DNA of 34,914 nucleotides from Anaerolineales bacterium (lineage in GTDB: Bacteria > Chloroflexota > Anaerolineae > Anaerolineales > Villigracilaceae), in contig JAFGCG010000134.1 in NCBI GenBank assembly GCA_016932715.1, positions 1 through 34,914 on the forward strand, in the 5' to 3' direction. Under the pieces are notes generated by a model, which saw only the letters and a list, made by a program, of their open reading frames with translations, was not told the DNA's origin and did not search any database. Made by a program: the position numbers and the translations under genes. Positions 15,921 to 23,363 of this stretch are shown here, in pieces; the stretch's first letter is position 1; each line of letters starts with the position of its first letter.

Positions 15921-15991
15921 GATAGGTAGGCACGTAAACAGGTAAATATGTGAATCTGTCTACTTGTTTGCCTGTTTACTTTTCACCTATC
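15921..15991. repeat. Inverted repeat downstream of dinB-like gene
   Basis: Arms GATAGGT (15921-15927) plus GTAAACAGG (15934-15942) pair with CCTGTTTAC (15971-15979) plus ACCTATC (15985-15991). The stop codon of the DinB gene lies inside the right arm. The GTAAACAGGT core recurs in the element at 16498-16548 on the other side of that gene. Confidence 0.6.
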
Positions 15992-16475
15992 CCTGCGTAT
16001 CTCTCCAAAGCTTGTAGTTGTTTTGGATCTGCTCGATATGTCCTGGAATATGCGCTGAGTAACTATCGATCCATTGCTCGAATGTATAAGGCTCTTCATA
16101 TTCAGGATGTTTCACTGCATGTTCGAACACTTCTTCCGGCTGTTGCTTGAGTAGTTCATAGGTCGTCTTGCGGACGAGGCGTACGGTTTCCAACGCATCT
16201 TCATAACTCTGGTCGTGATAATTTAATTCGTTTGCCCATTTGTCCTGGTCGTATCCCATCAGCGTGCCGCCGGGTTCGACGATCAACTTACGGGCGCGCA
16301 AGGCCGCATTGGATTCGGAATCCGCCAGGTGGATCAGCACCTCGTAGATGCTCCACTCTTTGGGTTCCGGTTTGAACAGCCAGGCCTCGCGTGGGACTTC
16401 CGCCAGCGCGGCTTTTAGTAGATCGTATCCGCGCCCGTAGAGTTCGATCTTTGAATCACGTTCTTGCTTATCCAT
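15987..16475 (-). CDS. DinB-family protein
   Basis: A 162-residue four-helix bundle of the DinB/YfiT-like superfamily. The three metal-binding histidines are present: H49 in LIHLADSE, and H142 and H146 in SAHIPGHIEQ. Superfamily members are metal-dependent thiol transferases (bacillithiol, mycothiol) or have unknown roles; substrate here is unknown. AAGGAG six bases before ATG 16475 sets the start; an in-frame start 12 codons earlier lies in a repeat. It interrupts the thiolase and dehydrogenase genes and is bordered on both sides by related inverted repeats, suggesting later insertion into a metabolic operon. Confidence 0.82.
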   Translation of the reverse strand: MDKQERDSKIELYGRGYDLLKAALAEVPREAWLFKPEPKEWSIYEVLIHLADSESNAALRARKLIVEPGGTLMGYDQDKWANELNYHDQSYEDALETVRLVRKTTYELLKQQPEEVFEHAVKHPEYEEPYTFEQWIDSYSAHIPGHIEQIQNNYKLWRDTQG

Positions 16476-16497
16476 AGATGCTCCTTGATGTAGACAG

Positions 16498-16548
16498 GTA
16501 AACAGGTACACAAGTATATCCTTTTGTCTACTTGCTATACCTGTTTAC
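16498..16548. repeat. Inverted repeat upstream of dinB-like gene
   Basis: An 11-bp perfect inverted repeat, GTAAACAGGTA (16498-16508) with TACCTGTTTAC (16538-16548), plus internal TAGACA/TGTCTA. It occupies the short gap between the thiolase stop and the DinB start and shares its core with 15921-15991. Confidence 0.62.
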
Positions 16549-16560
16549 TGGTGTACTTAT

Positions 16561-17760
16561 TTACTCAACTTCCACCGCCATCGCTACTGCTTCACCGCCG
16601 CCAAGACACAGCGAGGCAAGCCCGCGCTTCAAGCCGCGGTCCTTCAGGGCGTGGAGCAGGGTCGTCAATACGCGCGCGCCGCTTGCGCCAAGCGGATGAC
16701 CCAACGCGATCGCGCCGCCATTGACGTTGACCTTGTCCCAGTCCCAGCCCTGGTCGGCGAGGGCATATCCATTGGCGAGGACTTGGGCAGCAAAAGCTTC
16801 GTTAAGTTCGAGCAGATCGACATCCTGTAAGGTCCACCCGCTTTTCTTGAGCAGCTTTGGGATGGCATAGGCGGGGGCGGAAAACAAATATTTCGGCTCG
16901 ACGGCAGCCTGCGCGTAGTCAATAACCCTGGCAAGGGGCTTGAGATTATTTTTCTCCGCATACTCACGCGACGAAATCACAACCGCTGCGCCGCCGTCAT
17001 TCATCGGCGATGAATTTCCCGGCGTCACCTTTCCATCGGGTTTGAAGGCCGATTTCAGTTTTGCCAGCGCTTCGAGCGACGTCTCCCTGCGCGGACCTTC
17101 ATCCCGGTCAACAACTGTCGCTTCTCCGTTGCGTCCGGCGATTTGAACGGGAACGATCTCAGCGTTGAAGCGGCCTGCTTCCTGAGCCTCCACAGCCTTC
17201 TGGTGAGAGCGCAGCGCATATTGATCCATCGCCGCGCGCGTGACCTCGTACTCGTCCGCGATAAATTCCGCGGCGTTGCCCATGCTCCAATTCTCGAACG
17301 GATCCCAGAGACCGTCGTAGAGCAGGGCGTCGGTGAGCGGCTGGTTGCCGAACTTCAATTCGCCCGAACGCCCCGCAACCAGGTAGGGCGCACGGCTCAT
17401 CGACTCGAATCCGCCTGCGACGAAGAGATCCGCGTCGCCCGCCCGCACGGCTTGCGAGGCAAACATCGCGGCTTTCAACCCCGACCCGCAGACCTTGTTG
17501 ACTGTGCTTGCACTGACTGTTGCCGGAATACCTCCAAGAATCCCGGATTGGCGTGCGGGCGCCTGGCCTTCGCCGGCCTGCACGACGTTACCCATAATGA
17601 CTTCTTCGATTTCTGCGGGGTCGATCCCTGCACGTTCCACCGCGGCTTTGACGGCAATTGCTCCTAGTTGGGTGGCTGGCACACTGCTGAGCGAACCTTG
17701 AAACTTTCCAACCGGCGTACGCGCCGCGGAAAGGATCACAGCTTCGTTTTTCGTAGCCAT
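16561..17760 (-). CDS. Acetyl-CoA acetyltransferase (thiolase)
   Basis: A 399-residue thiolase. Acyl-accepting cysteine C91 lies in NKVCGSGLKAAM. The other family signatures are LNEAFAAQVLA, the GGAIALGHPLGASGARVL block with the catalytic His, and the C-terminal CLGGGEAVAM with the second active-site cysteine. Length and motifs fit the biosynthetic (acetoacetyl-CoA) type, working with the hbd product downstream: two acetyl-CoA give acetoacetyl-CoA, then 3-hydroxybutyryl-CoA. AGGAGG and GGAGAGG precede ATG 17760, a strong ribosome-binding site, and a TATAAT box lies about 37 bases upstream. It is the first gene of the operon thiolase - DinB - hbd - DUF218. Confidence 0.95.
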   Translation of the reverse strand: MATKNEAVILSAARTPVGKFQGSLSSVPATQLGAIAVKAAVERAGIDPAEIEEVIMGNVVQAGEGQAPARQSGILGGIPATVSASTVNKVCGSGLKAAMFASQAVRAGDADLFVAGGFESMSRAPYLVAGRSGELKFGNQPLTDALLYDGLWDPFENWSMGNAAEFIADEYEVTRAAMDQYALRSHQKAVEAQEAGRFNAEIVPVQIAGRNGEATVVDRDEGPRRETSLEALAKLKSAFKPDGKVTPGNSSPMNDGGAAVVISSREYAEKNNLKPLARVIDYAQAAVEPKYLFSAPAYAIPKLLKKSGWTLQDVDLLELNEAFAAQVLANGYALADQGWDWDKVNVNGGAIALGHPLGASGARVLTTLLHALKDRGLKRGLASLCLGGGEAVAMAVEVE

Positions 17761-17796
17761 CCTCTCTCCTGCCTCCTTTTAGTTGAATATGCGGAA

Positions 17797-17802
17797 ATTA
17801 TA
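17797..17802 (-). promoter_or_regulatory. -10 element of the thiolase operon
   Basis: TATAAT read on the minus strand (17802-17797), about 37 bases before the thiolase ATG. The best -35 at 17 bases is TTAGTT (17825-17820), which is poor. Confidence 0.45.
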
Positions 17803-17898
17803 AACATAATTACTCCTAAAACTAAGAATTCATTTTTGGACGCGGAAAACGCCGATTGGCGCTGATTCGAAAGAGGAAAGTCCGCGTTTTCAGCGTTC

Positions 17899-17928
17899 AC
17901 ACCTGCACCGGCACGCAAGTGCAGGTGT
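17899..17928. repeat. Intergenic 10-bp hairpin
   Basis: ACACCTGCAC (17899-17908) pairs perfectly with GTGCAGGTGT (17919-17928) around a 10-base loop. It lies in the 258-base gap between thiolase and the next gene, upstream of the thiolase promoter. No T-run; function unknown. Confidence 0.5.
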
Positions 17929-17957
17929 CAGCGTCCTGTTTGGTTCTTAAAGGACAA

Positions 17958-17989
17958 ACCCACCTCGAAAGATTGAATGCGAGGTGGGT
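17958..17989 (-). terminator. Hairpin terminating the glycine-rich membrane protein gene
   Basis: A perfect 10-bp stem, ACCCACCTCG (17958-17967) with CGAGGTGGGT (17980-17989), lies 30 bases beyond the stop codon at 18019 on the minus strand. It is followed by TTTGTCCTTTAAG, a weak U-tract, so terminator function is probable but not certain. Confidence 0.55.
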
Positions 17990-18018
17990 CATGTTTATTT
18001 ATGATTCTGCAACTCCGG

Positions 18019-18486
18019 CTAGTCTATTAAATTCCCAGGCGGAGGTGTGATAGCCTGGTCAGATGAGGCTAAATACGCTACGCCTGCGCCTGCACCTGCG
18101 GCAAGCAGGGCGCCAACCACGCCAAAACATAAAGCCATACCGACACCGCCAGCGTAAAAACCAATTTGTGCACCCGGGTCACTGTACATATTCGGCGTTT
18201 GTCCAAAAATGGGCCTTCCGGACGATTGAAAATAGATCAATGCTCCGAGGCCACCCAGGAGCTGACCGAGAATGATCAGGCCGCCCGCTATGCCTCCAGC
18301 CGTTGCACCGACACGCGCACCTTCTTTTTTGGTGGGCTTCTCTTGCTGGGCAGCAAAGAAGCCTGCAACTCCGCCTGCAATCAGTGAAACGATGGGACCA
18401 CAGATGCCCATGAACCCGGCAACGCAAATGTTCACGACCAGACCAATGACGCCGACGATCAATCCGATTCTTGTTCTTGGTTGCAT
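18019..18486 (-). CDS. Small glycine-rich membrane protein, unknown function
   Basis: A 155-residue protein with four hydrophobic segments (about 7-25, 27-45, 60-85, 108-142), very rich in Gly and Ala with GxxxG-type spacing (GGIAGGLIILGQLLGGLG; GALLAAGAGAGVAYLA), plus a short polar loop (QQEKPTKKEG). I recognise no named family. AAGGAGAT lies six bases before the ATG. The gene stands alone, with a hairpin terminator downstream and the AlkD-like gene 69 bases upstream on the same strand. Tight helix packing is the only structural inference. Confidence 0.7.
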   Translation of the reverse strand: MQPRTRIGLIVGVIGLVVNICVAGFMGICGPIVSLIAGGVAGFFAAQQEKPTKKEGARVGATAGGIAGGLIILGQLLGGLGALIYFQSSGRPIFGQTPNMYSDPGAQIGFYAGGVGMALCFGVVGALLAAGAGAGVAYLASSDQAITPPPGNLID

Positions 18487-18555
18487 GACATATCTCCTTT
18501 TGGATTTTTATTACTATACACCAATTCTTTTACGAATACTACTGGCGAATTGACG

Positions 18556-19227
18556 TTAATGTTCAAGGTGTTTCATTGCCTCGCGCCGGCTCAGCGGGTG
18601 CAGCGGCGTAGTGTTGACGAATCTCTTCACCGCTTTGGGGTCGGTGCGCGCATATTGCCGCAACGACCAGCCGATGGCTTTGTTGATGAAGAATTCCTTT
18701 GAATCCAGATTTTCGCGGATGATCTCACACAACAGGTCGAAGTCTGTTTCCTTTTTGTAGTTGAGCTGAAACAGAATGGTGGCGCGCCGCAGCCAGAAGT
18801 TGTCGGAGGCACGCCACTTGATCAGATACTTTTCGCGGACTTCGGGAAACCTCTGAAAATGGACGCCCAGTGTGCCGCCTGAAATCGTGTCCACCGTGTC
18901 CCACCACGATTTGGTGACGAGCAGGTATGCGATGGTCCTGATGAATTTGGCAGGAAGTTCCTTTTCAGACCTGCCCAGCAAACTGGTCGCAACATATTGA
19001 AATTCTCTTTGCGGCAGTGCCCACAACTCGCGCAGGATAACGTCCAGGTCCTTGATGGATGGCATTCCACTTGTATCGATGAATTCCCTCATCAGTACTT
19101 TGAACTGCGGCGATTTGATCCCCAGATATTCAAACTGGTCGCGCATGTATTTCTTCATCGGCGCGGCCTGGGTGGGATTGGCATTTTGCTCGAACAAGGT
19201 TTTCAATGGAACAACATAGGGGTGCAT
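18556..19227 (-). CDS. AlkD-like DNA alkylation repair protein
   Basis: A 223-residue all-helical HEAT-like repeat protein of the AlkD/AlkC superfamily. Family landmarks are present: MRDQFEYLGIKSP, the KSWWDTVD motif with W108, W109 and D110 (the aspartate that in AlkD lies next to the flipped lesion), and FWLRRATILFQLNYK. AlkD excises cationic N3- and N7-alkylated purines without base flipping. ORF length is typical (about 230). AAAGGAG precedes the ATG by six bases. A double-hairpin element sits immediately upstream of this ribosome-binding site. I see no LexA- or Ada-type operator. Confidence 0.9.
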   Translation of the reverse strand: MHPYVVPLKTLFEQNANPTQAAPMKKYMRDQFEYLGIKSPQFKVLMREFIDTSGMPSIKDLDVILRELWALPQREFQYVATSLLGRSEKELPAKFIRTIAYLLVTKSWWDTVDTISGGTLGVHFQRFPEVREKYLIKWRASDNFWLRRATILFQLNYKKETDFDLLCEIIRENLDSKEFFINKAIGWSLRQYARTDPKAVKRFVNTTPLHPLSRREAMKHLEH

Positions 19228-19239
19228 AGTTTCTCCTTT

Positions 19240-19289
19240 GGAGTGCAGGAGCTTGCTCCTGCATTTTCGACAGCAAGCTGTCGGACTCC
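19240..19289. repeat. Three-arm palindromic element
   Basis: GGAGT (19240-19244) and ACTCC (19285-19289) enclose two perfect hairpins: GCAGGAGC-TT-GCTCCTGC (19245-19262) and CGACAGC-AA-GCTGTCG (19268-19283). The whole resembles a REP/BIME-like unit. It lies between the ribosome-binding site of the AlkD gene and the stop of the DUF3048 gene. Confidence 0.65.
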
Positions 19290-19298
19290 ATATTTATT

Positions 19299-20954
19299 CT
19301 ACGGCACCGGTGTATCCTCCGGGTCATACGGCTGGACAAACTGCACGAGCCAGTTTGCGTTGCCCTGGTCCGTCACGGAAGAAAATGGCGTGACGATGTG
19401 GATCCATGTCCGGCCCGGGTGCAGCGGGACCAGGTTGCCCTGAGCATCCACAAAGTGCAGCGGGCGGACGAGCCCGGTTTTCTTTTCCCAGAGGCGGTTT
19501 TCCGTCGACCAATAGATCTTGAACGCCTGACCATCACGGAACAGATAAGCCCAATTTTTCTGCCCCAGACTGAAATCGATCTCGAGCTGATTGTGCCGGA
19601 AGCGATGATGTTCGGCAAAGACGACGATCACGTTTTCAAAAGCCATCTGTCGGCCGGTCAGCCGATCCGTTGCCGGCAGGAGCGTCCCCGTGCCGTCTGC
19701 CAGGTCGGTCCAGCGCAGATAGTTTTGCGAGATCGGGTCGTATTGCCAGGCAGACTGGGTATAGGAATGATAAAAAACCTTGATGACGCTTGCGGGTGCC
19801 CCGCCCCTGGGAACTTCAGCTGAAAACAGATTTCCTGAGTAGTTGACAGGCTGTCTCGGATTCAGGCTTTGCTCCGCCAGTTCGCGTAAACGCGTGACGG
19901 TGAGTAAGGCGCTGTTGGGAGTCGTCTTATCCACGCCAAAGACGATCTGACAGGCGTCGAGGCGTTCGCCGATGTCCCAGGCTGCGCTGGCATACACCAG
20001 GCAGCTGTTCGGGAACATGCGCCCGATTTGGTTGTAGGTCAATCGCCCCGAGCGGATCGGTCCCACGTACGGCTCGGAGGGGATAAACCATGATGGCGCT
20101 CTGGCGCCATCATGCGGCGTACCCGTCACAGCGGGGCTGGGGGTGGCGATCGGCACCTCGGACAGGGTCAAGCCCGCGTCCCAGAACGAGGCGGTGGAGT
20201 CTGCTTGGAAAACTTTTGTTTCGCCGGTGGTCGCATCCACGTCGCTGTCGCGGTCATCATCGCTGACATCTGATTTGGTGAATTGATAGGAATCGGGCTT
20301 GACGAACTGAACGATCGCATCGGTGTCAGGTCGCTTGAAGGCATAATAGCCATTGGAGTCGGTCGCCGTTTCAGCGATCAGCTCGCGGCTGATTCCGTTT
20401 AACAGGCGGACACACACGCCGCCAACGCCTGCCTCCCAGGCCTCCTGCTGACCGTTCTCGTTCTCGTCCAGCCAGACGCGGTTCCCGATCCAGTCTCCCT
20501 GTGGATGGATGATCTCCTCCCGTACTTCACACCCACCGCTGACGTTTGGGACCGCGCGCGGGAAATCCCCGTAAAAGACGTTCAGGAAACGCGTTGCCCC
20601 CTCGCCAATGTACAACTCATAGACCCACGGTGCGAAGCCGGGACCTGCCTGCGGGCGCGCCGTGACGGGCATATTGCTGATGGACACCAGCACTGCCGGA
20701 AACTTGAGCAGCGCCGGGTCTGCCACCGCGCGGCCCGTCAGCGGATTGATGTTCGCCGGGAAATCTTCTGCTTCCGGTCCGTAGGCAACCGGCGCGAGGT
20801 GAGGCTGAGGAGTGGATGTCGCTGACGGGGCTACGGTAGGTATGGAAGTACTGGTACCGCTGGGAACGATCGTTTCAGTTACCACCGGTTGAGCGGAGGG
20901 TGGAGCAGAACACGCGCTGATCACCAGGGTCAGCAGCAGGATGGCACGGCGCAT
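19299..20954 (-). CDS. DUF3048 lipoprotein with inserted SdrD B-like domain, copy 1
   Basis: A 551-residue lipoprotein. The signal peptide ends in a lipobox VISAC (lipidated C15), then a Thr/Ser/Pro-rich linker. DUF3048 is split. Its first half (NPLTGRAVADP... ARPQAG... YIGEGATRFLNVFYG) covers about 70-142. A Cna/SdrD B-like domain (GNRVWLDENENGQQEAWEAG, then TATDSNGYYAF, about 155-265) follows. The second half resumes at VGPIRSGRLTYNQIGRMFP (about 298-551). DUF3048 proteins (YerB-like) are extracytoplasmic and of unknown activity; B-like domains are calcium-binding spacers. The open frame extends 16 codons upstream through a repeat. I start at ATG 20954, six bases after a perfect TATAAT, with no Shine-Dalgarno site. 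A paralogue lies directly upstream. Confidence 0.83.
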   Translation of the reverse strand: MRRAILLLTLVISACSAPPSAQPVVTETIVPSGTSTSIPTVAPSATSTPQPHLAPVAYGPEAEDFPANINPLTGRAVADPALLKFPAVLVSISNMPVTARPQAGPGFAPWVYELYIGEGATRFLNVFYGDFPRAVPNVSGGCEVREEIIHPQGDWIGNRVWLDENENGQQEAWEAGVGGVCVRLLNGISRELIAETATDSNGYYAFKRPDTDAIVQFVKPDSYQFTKSDVSDDDRDSDVDATTGETKVFQADSTASFWDAGLTLSEVPIATPSPAVTGTPHDGARAPSWFIPSEPYVGPIRSGRLTYNQIGRMFPNSCLVYASAAWDIGERLDACQIVFGVDKTTPNSALLTVTRLRELAEQSLNPRQPVNYSGNLFSAEVPRGGAPASVIKVFYHSYTQSAWQYDPISQNYLRWTDLADGTGTLLPATDRLTGRQMAFENVIVVFAEHHRFRHNQLEIDFSLGQKNWAYLFRDGQAFKIYWSTENRLWEKKTGLVRPLHFVDAQGNLVPLHPGRTWIHIVTPFSSVTDQGNANWLVQFVQPYDPEDTPVP

Positions 20955-20960
20955 GCTTTG

Positions 20961-20966
20961 ATTATA
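20961..20966 (-). promoter_or_regulatory. -10 element of a probably leaderless DUF3048 mRNA
   Basis: A perfect TATAAT on the minus strand (20966-20961) is followed by CAAAGC and ATG 20954. The expected transcription start coincides with the start codon. Confidence 0.5.
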
Positions 20967-20970
20967 TCTA

Positions 20971-21001
20971 TGTCGTTGCGAGCGCAGCGAAGCAATCTCC
21001 A
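20971..21001. repeat. Dispersed repeat, copy 1
   Basis: TGTCGTTGCGAG...AGCAATCTCC. The same framework, TGTCACTGCGAG...AGCAGCCTCC, occurs at 25619-25656. This type of short dispersed repeat recurs in many environmental bacterial genomes. The next 80 bases (to 21090) hold a further hairpin, GCTGTGCCCT-CCGC-AGGGCAGC. Confidence 0.5.
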
Positions 21002-21110
21002 TGCAACTTTCAACGTCTTTTTGTCGATAAATCGCTTTCTATTCGCGCTTCGTCTTCGAGCTGTGCCCTCCGCAGGGCAGCTTACGCCCCCTTCGGTCAG
21101 CGCGCCGATC

Positions 21111-22694
21111 CTATTTTGCGCCGGGCGGCTGGAAAAAATTCAATAACCATTCACCTGCCGATTTTTCCGTAACAGGTGTTTCGGGTGTGACCACCAATAT
21201 CCATGTCTTGCCCGGCTTGAGCGGGAAAGGAGTCTTGTCGTCGAGGTGCAGGAACTGGATCGGCTTGCGGCGGTCGGCCTTGAATTCCTCGTCCGTGGCT
21301 ACCGTGCTCCAGCGGATCTTGTACATCTTTCCGTCGCGGAATAAGAGCGCGTCGCCAAGCCAATCCTGCTCCATACGGATCTCGAGATTCGTGGGCGAAA
21401 TGACTTCATGTCTGGCGAAGAGCACAATGACGTTTTCGAAATGCAGCTGGCGTCCCGTCAGACGGTCGACTTCGGGATGGACGACACCCGGGGTTCCCTG
21501 GTCGGCATCGTCCACATAGCGCCACCAGCTTTGATACAGCGGCTCATAGACCCAGGCCGATTGATTCAGCCAGGCGATGTACACATGCAGCCTTGAGGCG
21601 TCCACGCCGCCTTCGGGCGGATCGGTGGAATAAACGTTGCTGGTGTAATCGACTGTCTGCTTCGGCTTTTTACTGGCCTTTGCAAGCCGCATCATCTCAC
21701 TGATTTCCAGCATGTAGCCGCCGCCCTGCACGTCATGATCGACAAAAGCGCATTTCGGTAAATGCTCAAGGACCTCCGGAGAGGCGAACGCATAGATCAA
21801 ACACGAGTCTGGAAAGAACGCCGCAATATGGCGATACACCATGCGCCCCGATCGGACGGGTCCCACTTTAGCGGGCGGCAGCGCGGAAGTTGGCGGAGGA
21901 ATGTTAAGCGGGATCAATCCCGCGTCCAGGTCGCGGATCGATGCAGTGACGTCCAGCGCGTCCGTGCGGCCCGTCGCCGGATCCACATCACTGTCCGTTT
22001 TCTCCTCCCCGGCATTTTTCTGAGCAAAGTCCATCTCCTCAGGTTTCAGGAATTCGAGAGTGTAATTTCCAGGCTCCACGTTGAACCCGTAATAACCGTT
22101 GCTGTCCGTGGCGGTCTGCTGGATGAGCGCGCCGGTCGAGTCATAAAGATTAACGCAGACGCCGCCGATTCCATTCTCCCAGGCTTCATGCGTACTGTTC
22201 GCATTCGAATCCAGCCAGACCTGATTGCCCAGGATCAGATCGGTCTGTGTGAAGCGTTCCCTTCTGACCTCGCAATCGCCGACGATGGGCACTTCCGGAG
22301 CCGGGAACTGACCGTAGAATGCTGCCAGGAAACGCGTGGCTCCTTCCGTGATGTAGATCTCGAAGACGTATGGCGCGAACGACAGCCCGGCCTGTGGACG
22401 CGCCTCCACAGGAAAGTGTGATATCGAGACCAGCAGCGCGGGCAATTTGAGGAGAGACGGGTCTGCGACCGGCAAGCCTGTCAGTGGGTTATAGTCTTTG
22501 GGACGGGGAGTTGGCTCAACCGTTGGAGTTACAGCAAGTCGTGTGAGCGCCTCCACGACAAACGTTTCGGGCGCGGAGGCTGTGGGGGAGGCAGAGACAT
22601 CGGTGGCTGCGACATCTCCCGGATTGCAGCTGCCGAGGAGCAGAGCTATAAAGATGATACAGGTTGCCTGGAAAAATTTTGTGGAGCGAAACAT
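21111..22694 (-). CDS. DUF3048 lipoprotein with inserted SdrD B-like domain, copy 2
   Basis: A 527-residue paralogue of the preceding protein with the same order: lipobox LGSC (C23), Pro/Thr linker, first DUF3048 half (NPLTGLPVADPSLLKLPALL... TEGATRFLAAFYG, about 68-135), B-like domain (GNQVWLDSNANSTHEAWENG ... TATDSNGYYGFNV, about 155-260), second half from VGPVRSGRMVYRHIAAFFP (about 277-527). The C-termini align (PLKPGKTWILVVTP here, PLHPGRTWIHIVTP there). GTG at 22706 is an alternative start; ATG 22694 keeps a standard signal peptide. The two genes are tandem with 156 bases between, so a local duplication that preserved the inserted domain is the simplest history. Confidence 0.82.
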   Translation of the reverse strand: MFRSTKFFQATCIIFIALLLGSCNPGDVAATDVSASPTASAPETFVVEALTRLAVTPTVEPTPRPKDYNPLTGLPVADPSLLKLPALLVSISHFPVEARPQAGLSFAPYVFEIYITEGATRFLAAFYGQFPAPEVPIVGDCEVRRERFTQTDLILGNQVWLDSNANSTHEAWENGIGGVCVNLYDSTGALIQQTATDSNGYYGFNVEPGNYTLEFLKPEEMDFAQKNAGEEKTDSDVDPATGRTDALDVTASIRDLDAGLIPLNIPPPTSALPPAKVGPVRSGRMVYRHIAAFFPDSCLIYAFASPEVLEHLPKCAFVDHDVQGGGYMLEISEMMRLAKASKKPKQTVDYTSNVYSTDPPEGGVDASRLHVYIAWLNQSAWVYEPLYQSWWRYVDDADQGTPGVVHPEVDRLTGRQLHFENVIVLFARHEVISPTNLEIRMEQDWLGDALLFRDGKMYKIRWSTVATDEEFKADRRKPIQFLHLDDKTPFPLKPGKTWILVVTPETPVTEKSAGEWLLNFFQPPGAK

Positions 22695-22731
22695 TCTCAA
22701 GATCACTAAGGCAGCTCACCGGCTGGAGCAG

Positions 22732-23217
22732 TTAACCCTCCAGAAATCCGTTGCGGACACGCCGGTAGGTGCTTTCGAGCGCTTCAGGCAGCACACGCGT
22801 CTCTCCCAGGATGGACATGAAATTGGTGTCGCCTGCCCAGCGTGGGACGATGTGAAGATGGACATGCGACTTCACACCCGCGCCCGCGGCTTCGCCGATG
22901 TTGGCGCCCATATTGAATGCCTGCGGATTGTAAATTTTGCGAAGGATCGTCATGCAGCGAGCGGTCAACTCCATCATTTCGGCGCGGGTCAGCGGATCGA
23001 GTTCCTCGAGATTCGGTTTATGGTCAAACGGGACGACCATTAAGTGTCCGCTGGTGTAGGGATAGCGGTTGAGGATCACATAAGCATGCTTCCCGCGGAA
23101 CGCAATGAGGTTCTCCGCGCTGTCTTCCTGCGCCTGCGCGCTGCAGAAAATACACTCGTCTTCTTTGTTGCTGTTTTCGATATATTCCATACGCCACGGG
23201 GACCAGATGTGATTCAT
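22732..23217 (-). CDS. HIT-family nucleotide hydrolase/phosphorylase
   Basis: A 161-residue histidine-triad protein. The triad HVHLHIVPRW places H118, H120 (nucleophile) and H122. An N-terminal CIFC pair (C22, C25) with downstream histidines is a likely zinc site. The opening WSPWRMEYI and overall length resemble the diadenosine tetraphosphate phosphorylase branch known from mycobacteria, so hydrolysis or phosphorolysis of dinucleoside polyphosphates is likely. The open frame continues 57 codons upstream across the xseA promoter and a purine-rich repeat; conservation begins at ATG 23217. TACAAT on the minus strand ends 11 bases before it, giving a very short leader. It is divergent from xseA. 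Confidence 0.9.
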   Translation of the reverse strand: MNHIWSPWRMEYIENSNKEDECIFCSAQAQEDSAENLIAFRGKHAYVILNRYPYTSGHLMVVPFDHKPNLEELDPLTRAEMMELTARCMTILRKIYNPQAFNMGANIGEAAGAGVKSHVHLHIVPRWAGDTNFMSILGETRVLPEALESTYRRVRNGFLEG

Positions 23218-23246
23218 AGAATGAGTAAATTGTAGCAGAGAAATAG

Positions 23247-23291
23247 CTCTTTCCTCTTTCGTCTTTCCACCAAAGAAGAAAGAGGAAAGAG
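23247..23291. repeat. Polypyrimidine/polypurine inverted repeat
   Basis: CTCTTTCCTCTTTC (23247-23260) pairs perfectly with GAAAGAGGAAAGAG (23278-23291), 17-base loop. GAAAGAGGAAAGA then repeats directly to 23305. It lies between the divergent HIT and xseA promoters. Confidence 0.6.
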
Positions 23292-23327
23292 GAAAGAAGA
23301 AAGAAGTACGCATTACAAAACCAATCG

Positions 23328-23356
23328 TTGACATACTCCCCCAAGTTGAGTATCCT
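23328..23356 (+). promoter_or_regulatory. Promoter for a leaderless xseA mRNA
   Basis: TTGACA (23328-23333), a 17-base spacer and TATCCT (23351-23356), then seven bases before ATG 23364. The transcript would begin at or next to the start codon. No Shine-Dalgarno site is present. Confidence 0.7.
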
Positions 23357-23363
23357 GTTACAA

